5,010 bases of DNA, from assembly GCA_016790385.1 (NCBI GenBank), contig JAEUNV010000658.1:1-5010 (forward strand), written 5' to 3'. The first letter of the stretch is position 1, and each line of letters opens with the position of its first letter. The position numbers and the translations under genes are program-made. Of the stretch, positions 1 to 5,010 are shown one piece after another. The notes below the pieces were generated by a model that saw nothing but the letters and a program-made list of their open reading frames with translations, was not told the origin of the DNA and made no database searches. Source of the DNA: Zoogloea sp. (GTDB lineage: Bacteria; Pseudomonadota; Gammaproteobacteria; Burkholderiales; Rhodocyclaceae).

Positions 1-91
1 CCCAGGCCCGCGCAGCCACCGTGGGCGGTGTCATCTGGGCAAAGGCAAGGGAGGGGAGGACCAGCAGGAGCAGGATGATGCGATGCAGCAT
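1..91 (-). CDS. dacA: Probable D-alanyl-D-alanine carboxypeptidase (PBP5/6 type), 5' end only
   Basis: Only the first 30 codons are present; the gene leaves the window at base 1. The ATG is the complement of 89-91. The first 18 residues form a signal peptide: a short basic start (MLHR), a run of Ile/Leu/Val, and SLAFA before the likely cleavage site. The mature protein would begin QMTPPTVAARAW. The pattern of a short Pro-rich stretch, then VAA, then a basic residue and Trp is typical of the start of DacA-family penicillin-binding proteins, which trim the terminal D-Ala of peptidoglycan stem peptides in the periplasm. The catalytic SxxK, SxN and KTG motifs would lie outside the window, so the family call rests on about a dozen mature residues. 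No convincing Shine-Dalgarno precedes the ATG. The gene is divergent from the efflux operon and probably unrelated to it in function. Another exported protein cannot be excluded. Confidence 0.6.
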   Translation of the reverse strand, partial: MLHRIILLLLVLPSLAFAQMTPPTVAARAW

Positions 92-119
92 GGTAGGGTG
101 CAAAAGCGAAAAAGATGCG

Positions 120-125
120 ATTATA
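120..125 (-). promoter_or_regulatory. Candidate -10 box for the leftward (dacA) gene
   Basis: The minus strand reads a perfect TATAAT here, 28 bases before the dacA ATG. A transcript starting about 7 bases downstream would have a leader of roughly 20 bases, which is reasonable. The hexamer 17 bases upstream (CGGTCC) is a poor -35. A TG precedes the box but sits one base too far away for a standard extended -10. The call rests on the -10 match and its position. Confidence 0.4.
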
Positions 126-127
126 GT
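122..127 (+). promoter_or_regulatory. Candidate -10 box for the rightward efflux operon
   Basis: The plus strand reads TATAGT, five of six matches to the sigma-70 -10 consensus, overlapping the leftward TATAAT. At 17 bases spacing the -35 position (99-104, TGCAAA) is weak, as expected if an activator is needed. A transcript from here would carry a leader of about 70 bases before the ATG at 208. A competing candidate, TTTAAT at 196-201, would give an almost leaderless mRNA for that ATG. No clear metal-regulator dyad is visible between the two genes. Confidence 0.22.
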
Positions 128-207
128 CACGCCTCCCGTCATGGACCGCCCTCGAATCGTAAGTGAATGCGGAACTCATCGTGCCTCGGTCGGTCTTTAA
201 TGCTGCA

Positions 208-510
208 ATGCACCTGATCCGTCGAATCCTTTCTCTCGTTATGGCCTGTCTTGTCCTCTTCTGGGCTGGCAGCGCTATCGCCGTTGACCAGCTCCCCGCG
301 GCCACGGAATTGACCGAACAGGTTCAGTCCGTCGATACGGCTGCGGATGAAAAGCGGGATCAGGGCAATCTTGATCCCTTCGACTGTCCCCTCGCCAGTG
401 CGCCCAATTTTCGGGCCCGTCTCCTGCCGGCTGCTCCGCCAGATGAGGTTCATCCGGCCTGGCGCTCCATCGTTCCCAGGCTGACTCCACCGCCACCCAG
501 GCGAGCCTGA
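208..510 (+). CDS. Small exported protein of unknown function, in the czcI position
   Basis: Encodes 100 residues. I chose the ATG at 208 because it gives a canonical Sec signal peptide: basic MHLIRR, a hydrophobic core, and a GSAIA cleavage site after residue 25. In-frame GTGs at 163 and 181 would place a non-hydrophobic extension before it. None of these starts has a good Shine-Dalgarno. The mature protein of about 75 residues is acidic in its first half, has a single Cys (residue 60, in DPFDC), and ends in a Pro/Arg-rich tail (RLTPPPPRRA). I recognise no domain. Its place ahead of the outer-membrane factor matches czcI, a small secreted protein of Cupriavidus czc clusters that tends to carry His/Cys ligands. 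This protein has only one His in the mature part, so homology is not claimed. LVMAC at residues 10-14 resembles a lipobox but lies inside the hydrophobic core. Codon bias is weaker than in the pump genes, though still coding-like. Confidence 0.6.
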   Translation: MHLIRRILSLVMACLVLFWAGSAIAVDQLPAATELTEQVQSVDTAADEKRDQGNLDPFDCPLASAPNFRARLLPAAPPDEVHPAWRSIVPRLTPPPPRRA

Positions 511-514
511 GTGT

Positions 515-532
515 GCCGCCCCGTAGGGCGGC
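515..532 (+). terminator. Perfect 7-bp GC hairpin just after the small gene; possible terminator or attenuator
   Basis: GCCGCCC at 515-521 pairs perfectly with GGGCGGC at 526-532 around the tetraloop CGTA. The stem starts four bases after the TGA at 508-510. The following bases (GTGCCTTGTTTCC) contain several T's but no true T-run, so full intrinsic termination is doubtful. Partial termination, which would lower pump expression relative to the small protein, or mRNA end protection is possible. Confidence 0.4.
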
Positions 533-565
533 GTGCCTTGTTTCCGGCAGGCTTACGTCCCGGCC

Positions 566-591
566 CTGTCGTTTCACGACTCGAATGACAG
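566..591 (+). promoter_or_regulatory. Inverted repeat / RNA hairpin in the czcC leader
   Basis: CTGTCGTT at 566-573 can pair with AATGACAG at 584-591, eight pairs including one G-U in RNA, around a 10-base loop. An alternative shorter perfect repeat, GTCGT-TTC-ACGAC at 568-580, shares its left arm. The right arm overlaps the next hairpin by three bases (589-591), so the two cannot both form fully. Its role is unknown; a DNA operator is as possible as an RNA switch. Confidence 0.35.
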
Positions 592-607
592 CGTTGCACA
601 AACGCTG
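589..607 (+). promoter_or_regulatory. Perfect 7-bp inverted repeat abutting the czcC ribosome-binding site
   Basis: CAGCGTT at 589-595 and AACGCTG at 601-607 are exact reverse complements around GCACA. The right arm ends directly against the AAGGA Shine-Dalgarno at 608-612. As RNA, this stem would sit just upstream of the ribosome docking site and could affect translation of czcC. As DNA, it is a 19-base dyad that could bind a dimeric repressor. Confidence 0.4.
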
Positions 608-612
608 AAGGA
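608..612 (+). promoter_or_regulatory. Ribosome-binding site of the czcC-like gene
   Basis: AAGGA with a 5-base spacer to the ATG at 618 fixes the start of the outer-membrane factor gene. It is the best Shine-Dalgarno ahead of the pump genes together with the one at 3066-3070. Confidence 0.75.
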
Positions 613-617
613 TTTTC

Positions 618-1850
618 ATGCTCAGGAAGCTCTCCCTGGCCGCCGCCCTTGCCGCGGCCACCTTGACGGCCGTGGCGGCGCCGCCGCCCTCCGACACCTA
701 CCGGCTTGAGGCCCTGCGCGAAGCGGCCCGAGCCAGCCATCCCTCCTTGCAGGCAGCCCGGGCCATGGTCGATGCGGGCCGCGCCCAGATCACCAGTGCG
801 GGTGCCTATCCGAACCCGGAGCTTGAGTTTCTTGCCGGCCGTACCCAGGCGCGGACCTCTGGCGTGGCCACCGGGGGCGCCCAGAGCCTCGCCCTGACCC
901 AGCGAATCGACAACCCCTGGCAACGGGACGCGCGCATCGGTGCCGCCAACTTCGGCCTGGAGGCCCGTCAGGCGGAGGGGCGGAGCCTGGAGGTGGATCT
1001 CCTGGCCCGTCTCGACCAGCGTTTTTTCGATCTCCTGAGGCGCCAGGCGGAGCAGCGGGCCACCCGGGAGGATTTGAGCCTCGCCGAGCAGATCCGGGCG
1101 CGGGTGGCGGTTAGGGTTCAGACCGGCGAAGCGCCGCGTTATGAGTTGATCAAGGCCGATACCGAGCTACTCAACGCTCAGAAGGCTTCCGAGAGTGCCA
1201 TCCTGCGGGTGGCTCAGGCGCGCGCCGCCCTGCGGGGGCTGGTCGGGCCTTCCCTGCCGGTGGCGTTCGAGGTGGAGGGTTCCCTGGCCAGCAGCCCGGG
1301 GGTCCCGTCCCTGGATGCCCTGCGCGACGAAGTCCTGGCGCGCAATCCGGAGCTGGCCCGCGCGGAGGCGGAGGTTCGCCGTGCCGAGCGCCAGCTTGAG
1401 CTGGAGCGCCTGCGCCGGCATCCCGAACTCGCCGTGAAGGTGGCCGAGGACCGGGATGTGGAGCTACGCAACACTCGCATCGGCGTAATGGCCGTTGTAC
1501 CCCTGTGGGACCAGCGCCGGGGCCAGGTGGCCGAGGCCGGCGCCCTGTTGCAGAAGAGCCGCAGCGACCGGGACAGCCAGGAGCTGCTCTTGTTGCAGGC
1601 CCTTGAGGCGGCCTACCGCCATTACGAGATTGCCCGCAACCAGGTGAATGCCCTCGAGAACGGCATTCTGCGCGAGGCGGAGGCCGCCCTGAAGGTGGCC
1701 GAGGCGGCCTACCGCTTTGGCGAGCGCGGCATCCTGGATTACCTGGATGCCCAGCGTGTTTTCCGCGCCGCGCGCAACGAATTGATTGCCGCCCGCTACG
1801 AGCTGCAACTGGCCGTCATCGAAATCGAGCGCCTGCGCGCTTCCCATTGA
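618..1850 (+). CDS. czcC: Outer-membrane efflux channel (OMF/TolC family), CzcC-like
   Basis: A 410-residue protein close to the usual CzcC length of just over 400, so apparently complete. It forms the outer-membrane and periplasmic exit duct of the tripartite metal pump. Residues 1-21 are a signal peptide (MLRKL, an Ala/Leu core, TAVAA). No lipobox Cys is present, so unlike CusC or OprM it should not be lipid-anchored. The internal duplication of OMF proteins is visible: HPSLQAARA at 41-49 with YPNPELEF at 64-71 is echoed by RNPELARAEAEVRRAE at 242-257. Further family marks are the strand-helix motif VVPLWDQRRGQV (293-304) and the C-terminal FGERGILDYLDAQR (367-380) followed by a long Glu/Arg/Ala-rich helix. 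The helices are coiled-coil-like. The start is set by AAGGA at 608-612. The adaptor gene follows after 14 bases, placing both in one operon. The assignment to metal rather than drug efflux comes from its partners. Confidence 0.9.
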   Translation: MLRKLSLAAALAAATLTAVAAPPPSDTYRLEALREAARASHPSLQAARAMVDAGRAQITSAGAYPNPELEFLAGRTQARTSGVATGGAQSLALTQRIDNPWQRDARIGAANFGLEARQAEGRSLEVDLLARLDQRFFDLLRRQAEQRATREDLSLAEQIRARVAVRVQTGEAPRYELIKADTELLNAQKASESAILRVAQARAALRGLVGPSLPVAFEVEGSLASSPGVPSLDALRDEVLARNPELARAEAEVRRAERQLELERLRRHPELAVKVAEDRDVELRNTRIGVMAVVPLWDQRRGQVAEAGALLQKSRSDRDSQELLLLQALEAAYRHYEIARNQVNALENGILREAEAALKVAEAAYRFGERGILDYLDAQRVFRAARNELIAARYELQLAVIEIERLRASH

Positions 1851-1864
1851 CCGGAAACCCCACC

Positions 1865-3067
1865 ATGAAGCTACGACCCACTTCCCTGGCGCTGTTGATG
1901 TCCGCCCTCGTCCTTGCCGCCTGCCAGGATTCCGGCAAGGCGCCCGCCGGCAAGGCCGGTAACGAGCAGCCGGCTCAGACAACCCTGAGCGAGGGCACAG
2001 GCGAACCCGTCAGCGTTGCACCGCCAGACCCTCTGCTGGTGACGGTGCCACCCAATTTCGGAGCCCCGATCAAGGTCACATCCGCCGGGAACACCCAGGT
2101 GGCCGACGTTCTGAGGGTGGCGGGCAAGGTGGATTTCGATCAGACGCGGGTGACCCGCATCGGTGCCACCGTGACCGGTCGGGTGATCGAGATCCAGGCA
2201 CATCTGGGCCAGCAGGTCCGGGTGGGGGATTCCCTGGCCGTGATCAACAGCACCGAGCTGGGTGAGGCCCAGCTCAGCTATCTCAAGGCCCGCGCCCAGG
2301 CTGATCTTCAGGCTCGCAGCGTTGAGCGGGCGCGCCAGTTGTTTGCCGCCGACGTGATCGGCAAGGCGGAGTTGCAGCGTCGCGAGAGCGAATTGTCGAT
2401 TGCCTCGGCGGAGCAGCGTGGTGCGGCGGACCAGTTGCGGGTGCTGGGAATGTCATCCGCGGCGATCAACCGCCTGGGTACCACCGGCGCCATCAACTCG
2501 GTGACCTCCGTCGCCTCGACGATGGCAGGCACGGTGGTCGAGCGTCAGGTGGCCCAAGGGCAGGTGGTACAGCCGGCTGATGCCCTGTATGTGGTGGCGG
2601 ACCTGTCGCGGGTGTGGGTGACGGCGGAGGTGCCGGAACAGCAGGGTGCCCTGGTGAAGGCCGGGCAGACGGTGGATATCGATGTGCCCGCGCTGGGTTC
2701 GCGGCTGACAGGCAAGCTGATCTATGTGGCGGATACGGTCAATCCCGAAACGCGCACCATCACGGTACGCAGCATGGTGGATAACGCCAGCCGTCAGCTC
2801 AAGCCCGCCATGCTGGCCACGATGTTGATCCAGGCTGCGCCCGTGGAGCGCGTGGTGGTGCCGTCTCAGGCCGTGGTGCGGGACGGGGATGCCGACAATG
2901 TGTTCGTGGAGGTGGGCAAGGGGCAGTTCCGCCTGACACCGGTACGCCTCGGCCCCGACATGGACGGCAAACGCGCGGTCCTGTCGGGGCTCAAGCCGGA
3001 ACAGCCGATTCTCGTTGAGGGTGCTTTTCACCTGAACAACGAGCGCAAGCGCAAGGAACTGGAGTAA
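1865..3067 (+). CDS. czcB: Periplasmic adaptor (membrane fusion protein) of the metal RND pump, CzcB-like lipoprotein
   Basis: A 400-residue adaptor joining the RND pump to the outer-membrane channel. I chose ATG 1865 because it gives a clean lipoprotein signal with lipobox LAAC and Cys at residue 20; GGAA at 1853-1856 is a modest Shine-Dalgarno eight bases away. A TTG at 1847 overlapping the czcC stop would only add six residues. Domains in order: low-complexity linker (about 21-60); beta-barrel/lipoyl first half (VAGKVDFDQTRVTRIGATVTGRV, near 85-107, split lipoyl motif with LGQQVRVGDSLAVI); alpha-hairpin (about 131-195, with LSYLKARAQADL); lipoyl second half (GTVVERQVAQGQVVQPADAL, 222-241); beta-barrel with VWVTAEVPEQQ (250-260) and VNPETRTITVR (292-302); membrane-proximal domain to the C-terminus. 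These match CzcB/CusB adaptors. The His-rich N-terminal metal-binding segment of Cupriavidus CzcB is absent, and no Met cluster like that of CusB is evident. The pump gene follows after nine bases. Confidence 0.9.
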   Translation: MKLRPTSLALLMSALVLAACQDSGKAPAGKAGNEQPAQTTLSEGTGEPVSVAPPDPLLVTVPPNFGAPIKVTSAGNTQVADVLRVAGKVDFDQTRVTRIGATVTGRVIEIQAHLGQQVRVGDSLAVINSTELGEAQLSYLKARAQADLQARSVERARQLFAADVIGKAELQRRESELSIASAEQRGAADQLRVLGMSSAAINRLGTTGAINSVTSVASTMAGTVVERQVAQGQVVQPADALYVVADLSRVWVTAEVPEQQGALVKAGQTVDIDVPALGSRLTGKLIYVADTVNPETRTITVRSMVDNASRQLKPAMLATMLIQAAPVERVVVPSQAVVRDGDADNVFVEVGKGQFRLTPVRLGPDMDGKRAVLSGLKPEQPILVEGAFHLNNERKRKELE

Positions 3068-3070
3068 GGA
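3066..3070 (+). promoter_or_regulatory. Ribosome-binding site of the pump gene, overlapping the czcB stop
   Basis: AAGGA shares its first two bases with the TAA stop at 3065-3067 and lies six bases before the ATG at 3077. This supports that start and suggests translational coupling of adaptor and pump. Confidence 0.75.
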
Positions 3071-3076
3071 CCGGCC

Positions 3077-5010
3077 ATGATCCAATCATTAGTCCGAGCC
3101 GCTCTCCAGCAGCGCCTGGTGGTGGTGGTGGTGGCCGTGGTGTTGCTGGCCTTCGGCCTCAATGCCGCGCGCAAGCTGTCGGTGGATGCCTTCCCCGATG
3201 TCACCAACGTTCAGGTGCAGATCGCCACCGAGGCCAAGGGCCGTTCCCCCGAGGAGGTGGAGCGTTTTGTGACCGTTCCGCTGGAGATCTCCATGACCGG
3301 CCTGCCCGGGCTGGAGGAGATGCGCTCGCTCAACAAACCGGGCCTGTCGCTGATTACGCTGGTGTTCACCGACGCCACCGATGTTTACTTTGCCCGCCAG
3401 CTGGTCATGGAGCGCCTGCTGGAAGTGGGCGCCCGCATGCCCGAGGGCGTGGTGCCCGTGCTGGGGCCGGTTTCCACCGGCCTTGGCGAGGTTTACCAAT
3501 ACACCCTGGATCACCCCGACGATGGTGACCGGAAGCTTACCGAAAAGGAGCTGACGGAGCGGCGCATCGTCCAGGACTGGGTGGTCCGTCCGTTGCTGCG
3601 TTCGATTCCCGGCGTGGCCGAAATCAATTCCCAGGGGGGCTATGCACGCCAATACCAGGTGCTGGTGAATCCCGACCGGCTGCGCCACCACCGCCTGACG
3701 GTTCGCGATGTCTATGAGGCGGTCGCCCGCAACAACGCCAACTCGGGCGGCGGGGTGTTGCCCCAGTACTCGGAGCAGTACCTCATCCGCGGTGTCGGCC
3801 TGGTCAAGAGTCTGGCCGACATCGGGTCGATCGTGTTGAAGGAGGTTGATGGCACGCCGGTGTACATCCGCGATGTGGCGGAAGTGACCTTCGGGCACGA
3901 AGTGCGTCAGGGTGCGGTGGTGAAGAACGGGGTCACCGAATCGGTGGGTGGCATCGTGATGATGCTCCGTGGCGGCAACGCCAAGGAGGTGGTGAGTCGC
4001 ATCAAGGCGCGGGTGGCCGAGATCAACGACAAGGGCATGCTGCCTGACGGCCTGAAGATCGTGCCCTACTATGATCGCTCCGAGCTGGTGGACGCCGCTT
4101 TGTGGACCGTGATCAAGGTCTTGCTGGAGGGTATCGCCCTCGTGGTGGTGGTGCTGTTCCTGTTCCTCGGCGATGTGCGCTCCAGCCTCATCGTGGTGGC
4201 CACGCTGGTGCTGACGCCGCTGCTGACCTTCATGGCGATGAACCATTACGGCATCTCGGCCAACCTGATGTCCCTGGGGGGGCTGGCCATCGCCATCGGC
4301 CTGATGGTGGACGGCTCGGTGGTGGTGGTGGAGAACGCCTTTGCCCGCCTCGGCCACGTGGGCGAGGGGGAGAGCAAGGTGCGGGTCATCTTCGATGCGG
4401 TGCAGGAGGTGGCCACGCCGGTGATCTTCGGCGTCGGCATCATCATCCTGGTGTTTCTGCCGCTGATGACCTTGCAGGGCATGGAGGGCAAGATGTTCGC
4501 GCCCCTCGCCTACACCATCGCCATTGCGCTGGCGGCGTCCCTGTTCCTGTCCCTGACCCTGACGCCGGTGCTGTCGTCTTATCTGCTCAAAGGGGGGGCC
4601 GAGCACGATACCTGGCTGATTGCGAAGATCAAGGCGCCTTATCTGAAGATGCTTCACTGGTCGGTGGCCAACAGCCGCAAGACGGTGGCGGGCGGTGTGG
4701 TGCTGCTGGTGGTGACCCTCGGCATGTTCCCCTTCCTGGGGACGGCCTTCATCCCGGAGATGAAGGAAGGCTCGGTGGTGCCGGGCATCAACCGGGTACC
4801 CAATATCTCCCTGGATGAATCCATCAAGATGGAAATGCAGGCCATGAAGCTGGTCATGGAGGTGCCCGGCGTCAAGTCGGCGATCTCCGGCGTGGGGCGT
4901 GGCGAATCGCCGGCCGACCCCCAGGGCCAGAATGAGTCGACACCCATCGTCAGCCTCAAGCCGCGGGACGAATGGCCCGCCGGCTGGACCCAGGACACCA
5001 TCGCCGACGC
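3077..5010 (+). CDS. czcA: Heavy-metal efflux RND pump (CzcA/CusA family), N-terminal 644 codons
   Basis: The proton-driven inner-membrane component. The frame is open from ATG 3077 to the window end with no stop or frameshift; a full protein would be roughly 1,030-1,070 residues. TM1 lies at about 14-30. The first periplasmic loop (about 31-340) includes KLSVDAFPDVT, GRSPEEVE and the family stretch RIVQDWVVRPLLRSIPGVAE (162-181). TM2-TM6 cover about 342-504, with the RND motif GDVRSSL (365-371) after TM2. TM4 carries the relay AIGLMVDGSVVVVEN (406-420): Asp412 and Glu419 match CzcA Asp408 and Glu415, but Ala406 replaces Asp402. TM7 is near 535-555, then the second periplasmic domain starts (FIPEMKEG). 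By my remembered alignment with E. coli CusA, the positions of Met573 and Met623 are Gly and Glu here; the third is beyond the window. This favours a divalent ion, but the ion is unproven. CusA-like relay chemistry is the main oddity. The symbol denotes family membership only. Confidence 0.92.
   Translation, partial: MIQSLVRAALQQRLVVVVVAVVLLAFGLNAARKLSVDAFPDVTNVQVQIATEAKGRSPEEVERFVTVPLEISMTGLPGLEEMRSLNKPGLSLITLVFTDATDVYFARQLVMERLLEVGARMPEGVVPVLGPVSTGLGEVYQYTLDHPDDGDRKLTEKELTERRIVQDWVVRPLLRSIPGVAEINSQGGYARQYQVLVNPDRLRHHRLTVRDVYEAVARNNANSGGGVLPQYSEQYLIRGVGLVKSLADIGSIVLKEVDGTPVYIRDVAEVTFGHEVRQGAVVKNGVTESVGGIVMMLRGGNAKEVVSRIKARVAEINDKGMLPDGLKIVPYYDRSELVDAALWTVIKVLLEGIALVVVVLFLFLGDVRSSLIVVATLVLTPLLTFMAMNHYGISANLMSLGGLAIAIGLMVDGSVVVVENAFARLGHVGEGESKVRVIFDAVQEVATPVIFGVGIIILVFLPLMTLQGMEGKMFAPLAYTIAIALAASLFLSLTLTPVLSSYLLKGGAEHDTWLIAKIKAPYLKMLHWSVANSRKTVAGGVVLLVVTLGMFPFLGTAFIPEMKEGSVVPGINRVPNISLDESIKMEMQAMKLVMEVPGVKSAISGVGRGESPADPQGQNESTPIVSLKPRDEWPAGWTQDTIAD
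3117..3134 (+). repeat. (TGG)6 trinucleotide tract within TM1 of the pump
   Basis: Six tandem TGG units, read in frame as GTG, give the valine run 15-18 in the first membrane helix. Slippage here would insert or delete valines without shifting the frame. Shorter GTG runs occur at about 4142-4153 and 4318-4330, also encoding membrane valines, so biased codon choice is a sufficient explanation. Confidence 0.6.

Noticed and set aside
163..207. GTG at 163 as the start of the small exported protein.
   Set aside because: It would add 15 residues (MNAELIVPRS...) ahead of a complete signal peptide, and no ribosome-binding site precedes it.
235..252. Lipobox-like LVMAC in the small protein, suggesting a lipoprotein.
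   Set aside because: The Cys is followed by more hydrophobic core (LVLFWA) and a good signal peptidase I site at residue 25, so secretion with cleavage after AIA fits better.
356..378. Perfect 7-bp inverted repeat GGGATCA / TGATCCC with a 9-base loop.
   Set aside because: It lies within the coding part of the small gene, has no T-run, and one such repeat is expected by chance; no function can be argued.
139..923. Several minus-strand open frames across the small gene and the start of czcC.
   Set aside because: They overlap better-supported plus-strand genes with signal peptides, have no ribosome-binding sites I can see, and their translations resemble no family.
1847..1864. TTG at 1847 overlapping the czcC stop as the start of the adaptor.
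   Set aside because: It has no suitable Shine-Dalgarno and would put six extra residues before an ideal lipoprotein signal that begins at ATG 1865.
3089..4657. Long antisense open frame (about 520 codons, minus strand) with a His- and Gln-rich translation that could pass for a metal-binding protein.
   Set aside because: It lies entirely opposite the pump gene, whose translation matches RND proteins residue by residue. The His/Gln richness is what Val- and Leu-rich GTG/CTG codons yield when read on the reverse strand.
4102..4818. Plus-strand open frame of about 238 codons overlapping the pump gene in another frame.
   Set aside because: Gly/Ala/Arg/Pro-rich low-complexity translation with no recognisable motif; explained by GC-rich codon bias of the pump frame.

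Overview
The window carries most of a heavy-metal efflux operon of the CzcCBA/CusCBA type (HME-RND tripartite pump), read on the plus strand. Upstream lies the divergent 5' end of a probable dacA gene (D-alanyl-D-alanine carboxypeptidase). The DNA is GC-rich with strong G/C bias at third codon positions. The protein styles and the small secreted-protein gene ahead of the outer-membrane factor resemble czc loci of Betaproteobacteria. That placement is inferred from general resemblance, since no rRNA or other marker gene is present.

Layout. Bases 1-91 (minus) are the first 30 codons of a secreted protein whose mature start looks like DacA. Bases 92-207 are a divergent intergenic region; a perfect TATAAT points toward dacA and an overlapping TATAGT points toward the efflux genes. 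Bases 208-510 encode a 100-residue exported protein of unknown function in the position czcI occupies in classical czc clusters. Bases 511-617 are non-coding and hold three consecutive hairpin-forming inverted repeats, the last ending against the Shine-Dalgarno of the next gene. Bases 618-1850 encode the outer-membrane factor (CzcC-like), 1865-3067 the periplasmic adaptor (CzcB-like, a predicted lipoprotein), and 3077-5010 the first 644 codons of the inner-membrane RND pump (CzcA/CusA-like), which runs off the window.

How the genes work together. Spacings of 14 and 9 bases between the three pump genes indicate one translationally linked operon. The RND protein would use the proton gradient to move metal ions, the lipid-anchored adaptor would bridge to the outer-membrane channel, and the channel would release the ions outside the cell. 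The ion is not settled. The TM4 relay has Ala where CzcA has its first Asp, as in Cu/Ag pumps. Yet two of the three CusA methionine positions, as aligned from memory, are not Met, which argues against a Cu(I)/Ag(I) pump.

I found no mobile element, CRISPR array, tRNA or rRNA. This is a recognisable efflux locus rather than a new system. The least explained parts are the small secreted protein, the structured 107-base leader before czcC, and the mixed substrate signature of the pump.
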